Shown here: positions 8,633-16,775 of the stretch, piece by piece
Position numbering within the stretch: position 1 is the stretch's first letter
Layout of the letters: every line of letters starts with the position of its first letter
Assembly (NCBI RefSeq): GCF_014205255.1
Contig: NZ_JACHNE010000001.1
Span: forward strand, 6,076,001-6,140,000
Length of the DNA stretch: 64,000 nt
Source: Streptomyces caelestis
GTDB taxonomy: Bacteria; Actinomycetota; Actinomycetes; Streptomycetales; Streptomycetaceae
Reading direction: 5' to 3'
Notes under the pieces: model-generated
Told to the model about the DNA's origin: nothing
Database searches by the model: none
The model's input: the letters and a program-made list of their open reading frames with translations, nothing else
Translations under genes and position numbers: made by a program

Positions 8633-9163
8633 ATGGCAACGAACGCAGTGGACGAGACCGAGGCCACCGAGGCCACGACCGACGAGAAGGCGGTGGACAC
8701 CACCAAGTCCGACGAGGTGACCCGGACCGAGGTCCCGGCCGAGACCGCCGAGACCAAGGAGGAGGGCCCGTCCGGCGTCGGCCAGGGCGCAGCCGCCGTG
8801 GTCTCCGCGGCGCTGGGCGTCGTCTCGCTCACCGGCAGCTGGCTCGGCACGGTGGCTGCCGCACGCCAGAACCTCATCGGTCAGCTGGAGACCGCGCAGA
8901 ACGCGGGCGTGGCCCAGCAGATCCAGGCGGTCTACGGCGACGCCTGGCAGACCACCGCCCTGTGGGGCGGCTTCTTCGCGCTGACGGCTCTGGTCGTCGG
9001 CGTCTTCGTGCTGGCCCGGCCGGCGTTCGGCACGCCCGGCAGGATCCAGGCCCCCTGGATCAAGTCGGTCGCCTGGGCGGGTGCCGCGCTCGGTGTCATC
9101 GGCCTGTTCCTGGCCGTCCTCAAGTACACCGGCATCCTGCTCGGACTGCCGTCGGCGAGCTGA
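8633..9163 (+). CDS. Membrane protein with a Thr/Glu-rich N-terminus
   Basis: 176 residues from ATG 8633. Residues 1-45 are low complexity (Thr, Glu, Asp, Val). They are followed by three predicted membrane segments (GAAAVVSAALGVVSLTGSWL, GFFALTALVVGVFVLARPAF, WAGAALGVIGLFLAVLKYTG). The loop between the first two contains RQNLIGQLETAQNAGVAQQIQAVYG. I do not recognise a functional family; it looks like one of the many conserved actinobacterial small membrane proteins. It lies 35 bases after the acetyltransferase and before a strong hairpin, so it may end that operon. An in-frame extension upstream exists but lacks coding character. Confidence 0.8.
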   Translation: MATNAVDETEATEATTDEKAVDTTKSDEVTRTEVPAETAETKEEGPSGVGQGAAAVVSAALGVVSLTGSWLGTVAAARQNLIGQLETAQNAGVAQQIQAVYGDAWQTTALWGGFFALTALVVGVFVLARPAFGTPGRIQAPWIKSVAWAGAALGVIGLFLAVLKYTGILLGLPSAS

Positions 9164-9176
9164 GTCACCGCAGCTC

Positions 9177-9231
9177 CTGAGGGGTCTTAGGGCATCCGTG
9201 AGCACCTTACGGAGGCCCTGAGGCCCCTCAG
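9177..9231. terminator. Hairpin terminator after the MMPL operon
   Basis: CTGAGGGG (9177-9184) pairs with CCCCTCAG (9224-9231), continued by AGGGC/GCCCT and TCCGT/ACGGA inside. The long, slightly bulged stem starts 13 bases past the stop at 9163. There is no T-run. Confidence 0.75.
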
Positions 9232-9362
9232 CCGTGTCTAAGGCCCCGACCGCCCCCGAAGATGCGGAACTCTCCCGATGTGGCAGCCCCGCCTGGGAGA
9301 CGAAGGTGGAGGCATCGCAGAAAGCGAAGCCCTTGCACCCGACATCTCCCCGAGGACACGCC

Positions 9363-9548
9363 ATGTACGAGTACGAGTTCCAGCAGCTGCGCGCCGCCGA
9401 CCTCATCCGCCGTGCCGACCACGAGCGCCAGGTCCGTGAGGCGGCCCTGGCCCGCCGCGCCGCCCGTCGCCAAGCCGCCGAGAGCTCCGCCGAGCACGAG
9501 AGCCATAGCCGCCGCTTCCGCAGGCCCGGGTCCGCCCGGGCGGCGTGA
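9363..9548 (+). CDS. Small arginine-rich protein overlapping the LAL regulator
   Basis: 61 residues from ATG 9363 (CCGAGGACACGCC upstream). The sequence MYEYEFQQLRAADLIRRADH, followed by an Arg/Ala-rich helix (AALARRAARRQAAE), predicts one long amphipathic, very basic helix. Its stop TGA (9546-9548) overlaps the GTG (9545) that opens the following LuxR-family frame, the GTGA type of overlap. I recognise no domain. The start, ribosome site and coupling make it a likely real gene. A role in nucleic-acid binding or with the downstream regulator would be guesswork. Confidence 0.7.
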   Translation: MYEYEFQQLRAADLIRRADHERQVREAALARRAARRQAAESSAEHESHSRRFRRPGSARAA

Positions 9549-12500
9549 ACAGGGGGGCGGGACCGGCCGGGGCCGTGAGCCTCCGTACGGAAGCGGCCGC
9601 TGACGCGGTGGCCTTCCGTACGGAGGCGGTTGCCGGTCCCATGGCCCGCCGTGGCCGAACCGGTGCCGCGCAGCCCGGCGCGCATGCGATGCTCGGGTCC
9701 GTGGAGACCAGGTCCGTCAGCCCCGTGTTCGTCGGCCGTGCCGAGGAGTTGGGCACGCTTCAAGACGCACTCGCACGCGCCCGCGGGGGAGAGCCGCAGG
9801 CACTGCTCATCGGCGGGGAGGCCGGAGTCGGCAAGACCCGCCTGGTGGAGGAGTTCGCCGCCGCCGCCCGTCACCGGGGGGCGGTGGTCGCGCTGGGCGG
9901 CTGCGTGGAGATCGGCGCCGACGGACTGCCCTTCGCGGCGTTCTCCACCGCGCTGCGCGCCCTGCGCTCCGAACTTCCCGCCGAGCTGGCCGCTGCGGCC
10001 TCCGGACAGGAGGAGGAACTGGCCCGGCTGCTGCCCGAGCTGGGCGAGTCGGGTACCGGGCGGCACGACGAGGACGGCATGGCCCGCCTCTTCGAACTCA
10101 CCGCACGCCTCCTGGAGCGCGTCACCGCCGAGCACACCGTCGTCCTCGCCCTGGAGGACCTGCACTGGGCCGGCGCCTCCACCCGGCACCTGCTCTCCTA
10201 CCTCTTCCGTACCCTGCGCACCGGCCGCCTCGTCGTCCTGGCCACCTACCGCTCCGACGACATCCACCGCCGCCACCCGCTCAGGCCCCTGCTCGCCGAA
10301 CTCGACCGGCTCCGCACGATCCGCCGCCTCGAACTGGCCCGTTTCAACCGCGAGGAGGTGTGCCGCCAGGTCGCCGGCATCCTCGCCCAGGAACCCGACC
10401 CGGACCGGATCGACGCGATCTTCGAACGCTCCGACGGCAACGCCTTCTTCGTCGAGGAACTCGCCGTCACCGCCCACGAGGGCTGCCGCACGGGACTGAC
10501 CGACTCCCTGCGCGACCTGCTGCTCGTCCGGGTGGAAGGGTTGCCGGAGACCGCCCAGCAGGTCGCCCGGATCGTCGCCGAGGGCGGCTCCACCGTCGAG
10601 TACCCGCTGCTGGCCGCCGTCGCCCGGCTCGCCGAGGACGACCTCATCGAGGCGCTGCGGGCGGCCGTGAACGCCAGCATCCTCACCCCCGCGCCCGGCG
10701 GCGACGGCTACCGCTTCCGCCACTCCCTGGTCCGCGAGGCCGTCAGCGACGACCTGCTGCCCGGCGAGCGCTCCCGCCTCAACCGCCGCTACGCCGAAGC
10801 CCTGGAGACCGATCCGACCCTCGTCCCGGCCGACCAGCGCGCGACCCGACTGGCCAGCTACTGGTACCACGCCCACGACGCGGCCAAGGCACTGCCCGCC
10901 GTCCTCGACGCCTCCGTCGAAGCCCGCCACCGCCACGCCTACTCGGAGCAACTGCGGCTGCTGGAACGGGCGATGGAACTGTGGGACACCGCCCCCGAAG
11001 CCGTACGCCGGACCCTGCGCCCCGTCGACTACGCCGAGGTCTACCCTCCGCCCCTGCCCGAACGGCGTGAGGGGGCCCCCGGCGACGGCGACCCGGAGAC
11101 CACCGCGCTGCGCCATCTCGACCTGCTGGCCGAGGCGGCCGTCGCCGGACGGCTCGGCGGGGAGCGCGAGCGCGCCCTGAAGATCACCAAGCGGGCGCTG
11201 CGCCTCCTGGACGAGGAGGATGATCCGCTGCGCGCCGCCTGGTTCTGGATCCAGCGCTCCCGGCTGGTGCAGCAGCTCGCCCGCGGCGACGGCTGGAAGG
11301 AGATCGCCACGGCCCAGGAGCTGGTCCGCGGCCTGCCGCCGTCCGAGGTGCACGCCGAGGTGCTCGCCACGGTCGCCCACTGGTCGATGCTCCACCAGCC
11401 GGGCCCGGACGCCCTGACGGCCGCCGAGCGCGCGGTGGAGTACGCGCGCATGGTGGGCGCGGAGGACATCGAGTCCAACGCCCGGCTCACTCTCGGCGGA
11501 CTCATGATCGACGCCGGGCAGATCGAGGCCGGGCTGGCCCACTTGTACGAGGTCAGGGACGAGGTCGTGGCCCGGGGGCGCCCGGCGGTCGTGGGCCGCA
11601 GCCATGTGAACATGCCCTCCGCCCTGGAGGGCATCGGACGCTCCGAGGAGGCCGTCGGCGTCCTTCACGAGGGCCTGCGCCTCACCGGCAGGATGGGCCT
11701 GCGGGACGCCGAGGGCTGGGTCTGGGCCAACCTCGCCGAGTCGCTCATCTCCCTGGGCCGCTGGGACGAGGCCGCCGAGGCGGCCGTCAACGCCCAGCGG
11801 CGTGGGCAGACGGCCGCGCCGTACGGGTCCGGCGCCATCAGCCTGGCGTTCCTCGCGCTCGCCCGCGGCCAGGTGCCCGAGGCGGCTCGCCATCTCGCCG
11901 AGGGCCGCGCCTCCTACGGCCCGCACGACCCCATGCCGCAGCACGACCTCCCGATCTCCCGACTCACCATCCAGGTCGCCGTCGCCGAGGGCCGCCTCCC
12001 CGACGCCCGCGCCGAACTGGCCCGCATCCTGGAGTCCGGTTTCCCGCTCGGCACCCAGCGCTACGCCTGGCCGCTGCTGCTCGAAGCCGCCGAGGCCGAG
12101 GCCGACGTCCGGGCGCTGCCGGCGGCGCGGGACGGCCGTACGGAGGTCCTGGAGAGGATCTTCGAGGCCGTCAAGCGTCTCACCACGAACGCCCCCGTCT
12201 GGCTCGCCCACGAGAGGTGGGTCCGCGCCGAACTCCACCGCGCCGAAAGCCGGAGCACCCCGGACACCTGGGCGGAGGTGGTCACCGCCTTCGAACCCCT
12301 GGAGCGCCCTTACGACCTCGCCCGCGTGCGGTACCGCCTGGCGGAGTCGCTGCTGACGGGGGGCGGGGAGATCGACGAGCGCGACCGTGCCACGGAACTG
12401 CTCCGCCTCGCCCATGCCGTCGCCCGCCATCTCGGGGCCCGGCCGCTCGCCGACGCCGCCACCGCGCTCGCCCAGCGCGCCCGCCTGCCGCTCACGCCCG

Positions 12501-12766
12501 CCGCGGAACCGGCCCCCGCCCCCGCGGACCCCGCCGAGGCCCTCGGCCTCACCAGCCGGGAACGGGACGTGCTGCGCCTGGTCGCCGCCGGGCACACCAA
12601 CCGCCGGATAGCCGAGGAGCTGTTCATCTCGCCGAAGACCGCGAGCGTCCACGTCTCCAACATCCTGGCGAAACTCGGCGTCTCCGGACGCGGCGAGGCG
12701 GCGGCGATGGCGCACCGGCTGGGGCTGTTCCCCGCCGAATCCCTCACCTCCCGGTCGGCGGGCTGA
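9545..12766 (+). CDS. LuxR-family (LAL-type) ATPase transcriptional regulator
   Basis: Up to 1073 residues. The N-terminal AAA-type ATPase starts VFVGRAEELGTLQDAL; Walker A is GGEAGVGKTRL (about residues 90-100) and Walker B is VVLALEDLHW (about 199-208). A long TPR-like helical region fills the middle. The C-terminal ~65 residues are a LuxR helix-turn-helix: LTSRERDVLRLVAAGHTNRR ... ISPKTASVHVSNILAKLGV. LAL regulators are large ATP-dependent activators, often of secondary metabolism or sugar use. The start is uncertain. GTG 9545 is coupled to the preceding gene, but the first 48 residues look non-conserved and contain CCGTACGG palindromes; ATG 9689 is an equally good choice. The regulated genes are not evident. 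Confidence 0.93.
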   Translation: MNRGAGPAGAVSLRTEAAADAVAFRTEAVAGPMARRGRTGAAQPGAHAMLGSVETRSVSPVFVGRAEELGTLQDALARARGGEPQALLIGGEAGVGKTRLVEEFAAAARHRGAVVALGGCVEIGADGLPFAAFSTALRALRSELPAELAAAASGQEEELARLLPELGESGTGRHDEDGMARLFELTARLLERVTAEHTVVLALEDLHWAGASTRHLLSYLFRTLRTGRLVVLATYRSDDIHRRHPLRPLLAELDRLRTIRRLELARFNREEVCRQVAGILAQEPDPDRIDAIFERSDGNAFFVEELAVTAHEGCRTGLTDSLRDLLLVRVEGLPETAQQVARIVAEGGSTVEYPLLAAVARLAEDDLIEALRAAVNASILTPAPGGDGYRFRHSLVREAVSDDLLPGERSRLNRRYAEALETDPTLVPADQRATRLASYWYHAHDAAKALPAVLDASVEARHRHAYSEQLRLLERAMELWDTAPEAVRRTLRPVDYAEVYPPPLPERREGAPGDGDPETTALRHLDLLAEAAVAGRLGGERERALKITKRALRLLDEEDDPLRAAWFWIQRSRLVQQLARGDGWKEIATAQELVRGLPPSEVHAEVLATVAHWSMLHQPGPDALTAAERAVEYARMVGAEDIESNARLTLGGLMIDAGQIEAGLAHLYEVRDEVVARGRPAVVGRSHVNMPSALEGIGRSEEAVGVLHEGLRLTGRMGLRDAEGWVWANLAESLISLGRWDEAAEAAVNAQRRGQTAAPYGSGAISLAFLALARGQVPEAARHLAEGRASYGPHDPMPQHDLPISRLTIQVAVAEGRLPDARAELARILESGFPLGTQRYAWPLLLEAAEAEADVRALPAARDGRTEVLERIFEAVKRLTTNAPVWLAHERWVRAELHRAESRSTPDTWAEVVTAFEPLERPYDLARVRYRLAESLLTGGGEIDERDRATELLRLAHAVARHLGARPLADAATALAQRARLPLTPAAEPAPAPADPAEALGLTSRERDVLRLVAAGHTNRRIAEELFISPKTASVHVSNILAKLGVSGRGEAAAMAHRLGLFPAESLTSRSAG

Positions 12767-12814
12767 GGCATACGCTGTAAAGGACGCCGGGGAGTCGCGG
12801 CCCAGGGAGGCTTC

Positions 12815-13003
12815 GTGTTCAACATGTTCGAGGAACTGTTCTCACCCGGGCGCAAACACACCCGTGACGAGCAGAACCGCCTGGAACTGACCCGCGAGGA
12901 CGTCGGAGACGGTGATCCCGGACATGGGCCGATAGACCTGTCGTCCGGGAAGGTCGTCGTACGCCCGCCGCAGGAGCCGGAGGCCGAAGACCCCGAGGAC
13001 TGA
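12815..13003 (+). CDS. Small conserved actinobacterial protein (DUF6191-like)
   Basis: 62 residues from GTG 12815 with a strong AGGGAGG at 12804-12810. It begins FNMFEELFSPGRKHTRDEQNRLELTR with an acidic C-terminus (EPEAEDPED). The FEELFxPxRKHTxEE pattern is typical of a short uncharacterised actinobacterial family (DUF6191, from memory). It is cytosolic, with no membrane segment. It is followed 7 bases later by the convergent sugar-dehydrogenase gene, with no clear terminator between. Confidence 0.75.
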   Translation: MFNMFEELFSPGRKHTRDEQNRLELTREDVGDGDPGHGPIDLSSGKVVVRPPQEPEAEDPED

Positions 13004-13010
13004 GCCCGGG

Positions 13011-14183
13011 TCACGTCACCCGCAGTTCGAGAATCCGGTCGTCCCCGTCCTCCGGGTTGCCCCGGCCGTCCGTGTTGCTGGTCACGAGCCACAAACGGTC
13101 GCCGCCCGCCGGGACGACCGTGCGCAGCCGGCCGTACTCGCCCTCCAGGAACGCCTGCGGTTCGGCCGACGCCTCCGTGCCGTTCAGCGGGATGCGCCAC
13201 AACCGCTTGCCGCGCAGGCCGGCCATCCATATCGACCCCTCGGCGTAGGCGATCCCGCTGGGCGAGGCCTCGGCCGTGGTCCACTGGTCGATCGGATTGT
13301 GGAACCCGGAGTCGTCGGACCGGCCCTCGGCCTCCGGCCAGCCGTAGTTGTCGCCCGGCTTGATCGCGTTGAGCTCGTCCCAGGTGTCCTGGCCGAACTC
13401 GGAGGCGAACAGGCGCTGCTTGCTGTCCCAGGCGAGGCCCTGCACATTGCGGTGGCCGTACGAGTACACGGGGGAATCGGGGAAGGGGTTGCCCGGTGCC
13501 GGTTCGCCCTCCGGTGTCAGGCGCAGGATCTTGCCGCCCACGGACTCCTTGTCCTGGGACAGGCCCGTGTCACCGCTCTCGCCCGTGCCGACGTACAGCA
13601 TCTTGTCCGGACCGAACTCGATCCGGCCGCCGTTGTGGACGAAGCCCTTGGGGATGCCCCGGAAGACCGTGTCGGGAGCGCCGAGCTGCTCGCCGGAGGG
13701 CTTCTTCTCGTCGTACAGCATGCGGACGATGCGGTTGTCGGAGGCCGAGGTGAAGTACGCGTAGATCATGTGGTCCGAGGCGTAGTCGGGGGACAGGGCG
13801 ATGCCGAGCAGCCCGCCCTCGCCGGCGGCCGATACGCCCGGCACCTCGCCGAGCTCCGTCTTCTTTCCGGTCTTCTCGTCGATCCGGACGATCGTCCCGT
13901 CGTCCCGGGAGGAGACGAGCAGGCCGCCGCCGGGCAGCGGGGCGAGGCCCCAGGGGGAGTCCAGGCCCTCGGCGACGGTGCGCACCACCTTCACCGAGCC
14001 CTTGGCGGGCGGTGTCTCCTCGGCGGCCTGCCCCGCCGGTGCGGACGACCCCGGTGCCGTACGGCTCGGGGAAGCGCTCCCGTCCGTGCCGGACGATCCT
14101 CCGCCGTCGGAGGAGCAGCCGGCCGTCAGCAGGAGCGCGGCGGCGGCCAAAACGGCCGGCACGGCTCGACGTTGCACGATCAT
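13011..14183 (-). CDS. Secreted PQQ-dependent sugar dehydrogenase (soluble aldose dehydrogenase family), lipoprotein
   Basis: 390 residues. The signal peptide MIVQRRAVPAVLAAAALLLTAGC has a lipobox (LTAGC), so it is probably a membrane-anchored lipoprotein. A Ser/Gly/Pro/Ala linker leads to a six-bladed beta-propeller of the GSDH/YliI type: LDSPWGLAPLPGG, GGLLGIALSPDY, FVHNGGRIEFGPDKMLYVGT, YSYGHRNVQGLAWD and DNYGWPEAEG. Enzymes of this family oxidise aldoses with PQQ; some relatives have lost cofactor binding. The conserved His in the HNGG and GHRN blocks is present. It is monocistronic and convergent with the small gene to its left. Confidence 0.88.
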   Translation of the reverse strand: MIVQRRAVPAVLAAAALLLTAGCSSDGGGSSGTDGSASPSRTAPGSSAPAGQAAEETPPAKGSVKVVRTVAEGLDSPWGLAPLPGGGLLVSSRDDGTIVRIDEKTGKKTELGEVPGVSAAGEGGLLGIALSPDYASDHMIYAYFTSASDNRIVRMLYDEKKPSGEQLGAPDTVFRGIPKGFVHNGGRIEFGPDKMLYVGTGESGDTGLSQDKESVGGKILRLTPEGEPAPGNPFPDSPVYSYGHRNVQGLAWDSKQRLFASEFGQDTWDELNAIKPGDNYGWPEAEGRSDDSGFHNPIDQWTTAEASPSGIAYAEGSIWMAGLRGKRLWRIPLNGTEASAEPQAFLEGEYGRLRTVVPAGGDRLWLVTSNTDGRGNPEDGDDRILELRVT

Positions 14184-14291
14184 GGTCCCTTCGAGCGGCG
14201 GCGGGTTCTACCTGTCATACACCTCCCACGCCTCCGAAGTTCCCGATCACCCAACCCCGAACCGCCAACGCGAACCCTCAAGGCTTTTGCC

Positions 14292-14690
14292 CGGTTCCCT
14301 CCGCGCGACGGGGCATCGCCCCTTCCGCGGACCGCCGTCGGCCGACGGTGCGACCTTCGGGCAGCCGGGGATGCCGCTGCGGGGCCAGTTTTTGGGCAGG
14401 TGGGATGCGGCGGTGGCCGAGCTTGCCGCGGGTAGTCGCGGCCGGGTTCCGGGTCAGTCCCAGGAGCCCTGGGCGGGCGGTGGTTCCGGGGTCTGGTCCG
14501 GATCCCTCCGCGCGACGGGGCATCGCCCCTTCCGCGGACTGCCGTCGGGTGCGACCTTCGGGCAGTCGGGGATGCCGCTGCGGCGTCAGTCCTCGGGCAG
14601 GTTGGGTGGGCCGGTGGCTGCGCCTGCCGCGCGTCGTCGCGGCCCGGTTCCGGATCAGTCCCAGGAGCCCTGCGCGGGTGGTAGTTCCGC
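14292..14690. repeat. Two-copy ~200-bp tandem repeat that includes the 3' end of the aldo/keto reductase gene
   Basis: Unit 1 runs about 14292-14488 and unit 2 about 14499-14690, with a period of 207 bases. Shared blocks include CTCCGCGCGACGGGGCATCG, TGCGACCTTCGGGCAG, GGGATGCCGCTGCGG and CAGTCCCAGGAGCCCTG. Unit 2 covers the stop and last 12 codons of the reductase gene (ends 14655), and unit 1 is a diverged copy downstream of it. Most of the interval 14184-14654 between the two minus-strand genes is made of this duplication; I see no gene in it. Confidence 0.85.
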
Positions 14691-15653
14691 CACCTCTCGC
14701 AGGTCCTCGGGCGTCAGTCGCAGGGTCGTCGCGGTTGCGTTCTCCGTGACCCAGCGCTCCTGCTTGGTGCCGGGGACCGGGACCACGTGCCGGCCCTGGG
14801 CGAGGACCCAGGCGAGGGCGACCTGGGCGGGGGTGACGTGCTCGCCGTGGCGGCGGGCCACACGGCGCAGACCGGCGACGACAGGCTGGTTCGCGGCCAT
14901 CATCTCGGCCGTGAAGCGGGGGTGCCGGGCCCGGATGTCGTCCGCCTCGAAGCCCGCGCCGGGCCGCAGCCTGCCGGTCAGGAAGCCGTTGCCGAGCGGC
15001 ATCGCCGCCAGGAAGCCGACGCCCCGCGTCTCGCACCACGGCAGCAGCGTCTCCAGCGCCTCCGGCGACCACACCGACAGCTCCGCCTCCACCGCGCTCA
15101 CGGGGAACACCTGCTGCACCCGCTCCAGCTGCCGGATCGTCGCGTCGTGCAGCCGGGCCCCGGAGCGGCGGCCGGCCCGCGCGCCCACCGCGCACAGGCC
15201 CAGCGCCCTCACCTTCCCGGCCCGGACGAGCTCCGCCATCGCGCCCCACGTCTCCTCGACGGGGATCTCCGGGTCGGCCCGGTGCAGCTGGTAAAGGTCT
15301 ATGACGTCCGTCTGGAGGCGCCGCAGCGACGCGTCGCAGGCCCGTTTCACATACCCCGGGCGGCCGTTGGCGACGATGTGCTGGTCGCCCACGAGCAGCC
15401 CGACCTTCGTCGACACGAACGCGTCCGACCGCCGCTCCTTCAACGCCCGCCCCACCAGCAGCTCGTTGGTGAAGGGGCCGTACATGTCGGCCGTGTCCAG
15501 CAGGGACGACCCCAGGTCGAGCGCCCGGTGCACCGCCCTGAGCGACTCGTCCCCACGCTGCCGCGACGCGCTGTACGCCCAGCTCATCGGCATGCACCCG
15601 AGTCCGACGGCCCCCACCGCGAGCGCCGCCGCGCCGATCGTCCTGCGCTCCAC
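14655..15653 (-). CDS. Aldo/keto reductase
   Basis: 332 residues from GTG 15653, preceded on the minus strand by GGGAGGGTCACGACCAG; homology begins at ERRTIGAAALAVGAVGLGCM. It is a TIM-barrel NADPH oxidoreductase. The catalytic tetrad is visible: Asp and Tyr in LLDTADMYGPFTNE, Lys in FVSTKVG, and His in YQLHRAD. The C-terminal cofactor block is VALAWVLAQGRHVVPVPGTK. The enzymes reduce aldehydes and ketones; this subfamily (YajO/general stress AKR-like) has no fixed substrate. The gene overlaps the second unit of the tandem repeat at its 3' end. It is divergent from the dehydrogenase at 15731. Confidence 0.92.
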   Translation of the reverse strand: MERRTIGAAALAVGAVGLGCMPMSWAYSASRQRGDESLRAVHRALDLGSSLLDTADMYGPFTNELLVGRALKERRSDAFVSTKVGLLVGDQHIVANGRPGYVKRACDASLRRLQTDVIDLYQLHRADPEIPVEETWGAMAELVRAGKVRALGLCAVGARAGRRSGARLHDATIRQLERVQQVFPVSAVEAELSVWSPEALETLLPWCETRGVGFLAAMPLGNGFLTGRLRPGAGFEADDIRARHPRFTAEMMAANQPVVAGLRRVARRHGEHVTPAQVALAWVLAQGRHVVPVPGTKQERWVTENATATTLRLTPEDLREVAELPPAQGSWD

Positions 15654-15730
15654 CTGGTCGTGACCCTCCCTGTTCCGGCCACCCCAACCTAACCTCTGCC
15701 GTCGCACCCTCCTGACATAGCCTCCAGAGC

Positions 15731-16681
15731 ATGACTGCTGACGTGTGGCTGCCCATCCCGCCGGACGAGATCGAGGGACTCCCCAAGGGCCCCGCCTACC
15801 GCTTCTGGAACGGCGAGGAGGACTTCCCCGCGGACCCGGCGGACTGCGCCTTCTACGCCGTCCCCTACATGAAGCCCAGCCCGCTGTGCGTGCGTCCCAT
15901 GCCGGAGATGAGCCACGTACAGGTCGTGCAGACCCTCTCCGCCGGCATCGACCACGTGGAGCCGGGGCTGCGGCAGCTGCCTCCGGGCGTGCGGCTGTGC
16001 AACGCGCGTGGCGTGCACGAGGCCAGCACCGCGGAACTCACCCTCGCGCTGATCCTGGCCTCGCTGCGCGGTGTCCCCGACTTCGTCCGCGCACAGGACC
16101 GGGGGGAGTGGCTCGCCGGGTTCCGGCCCGCGCTCGCCGACAAGAACGTCCTCATCGTCGGCTACGGGTCGATCGGCGCCGCCATCGAGGACCGGCTCGT
16201 TCCGTTCGAGGTGGCGCGGGTGGCGCGCGTCGCGCGCTCCGAGCGCACCACGGCGCGCGGGCCGGTGCATCCGCTCACCGAACTCCCCGCGCTGCTCCCG
16301 GAGGCGGACGTCGTCATCCTGTCCACGCCGCTCACCGAAACCACCCGTGGCCTGGCCGGGGCCGACTTCCTGTCCCGGATGAAGGAGGGCGCGCTCCTCG
16401 TCAACGTCGCCCGCGGCCCCGTCGTCGACACCAAGGCGCTGCTCGCGGAACTGGAGAGCGGCCGCATCACCGCCGCCCTCGACGTCACCGATCCCGAGCC
16501 CCTGGCGCGCGAACATCCCCTCTGGCGTGCGCCGGGGGTACTCATCAGCCCGCACGTCGGCGGACCCACCTCCGCGTTCCTGCCGCGCGCCAAGCGGCTC
16601 CTGGCGGACCAGTTGAACCGTTATGTGAACCGGGAGCCGCTGCGCAACGTGATCCTTACGACGGGTGCATCAACCCGCTGA
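15731..16681 (+). CDS. D-isomer-specific 2-hydroxyacid dehydrogenase
   Basis: 316 residues from ATG 15731. The NAD-binding motif is VLIVGYGSIGAAIEDRL (GxGxxG). The catalytic residues of the family are seen as Arg in NVARGPVVDT, Glu in DVTDPEPLA and His in ISPHVGG. It is a cytosolic NAD(P)-dependent reductase of 2-oxoacids; the substrate is unknown, though phosphoglycerate dehydrogenase is excluded by the separate serA. It lies alone, with the divergent reductase on the left and the GGDEF gene 95 bases downstream. Confidence 0.93.
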   Translation: MTADVWLPIPPDEIEGLPKGPAYRFWNGEEDFPADPADCAFYAVPYMKPSPLCVRPMPEMSHVQVVQTLSAGIDHVEPGLRQLPPGVRLCNARGVHEASTAELTLALILASLRGVPDFVRAQDRGEWLAGFRPALADKNVLIVGYGSIGAAIEDRLVPFEVARVARVARSERTTARGPVHPLTELPALLPEADVVILSTPLTETTRGLAGADFLSRMKEGALLVNVARGPVVDTKALLAELESGRITAALDVTDPEPLAREHPLWRAPGVLISPHVGGPTSAFLPRAKRLLADQLNRYVNREPLRNVILTTGASTR

Positions 16682-16775
16682 CCGGAAATTCGGGTACCGT
16701 CCGCAATCCTTCGGGTGCGGTGGGTACTCATATATCCGTTGATCGTTACTGAGAGTAGATGACCTATGTCCCTGA

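Noticed and set aside
16746..16758. BldD-box-like TTACTGAGAGTAG upstream of the GGDEF gene
   Set aside because: It misses two positions of the consensus I remember (TNACNC(A/T)GNGTNA). BldD control of c-di-GMP genes is attractive, but one imperfect site is weak.
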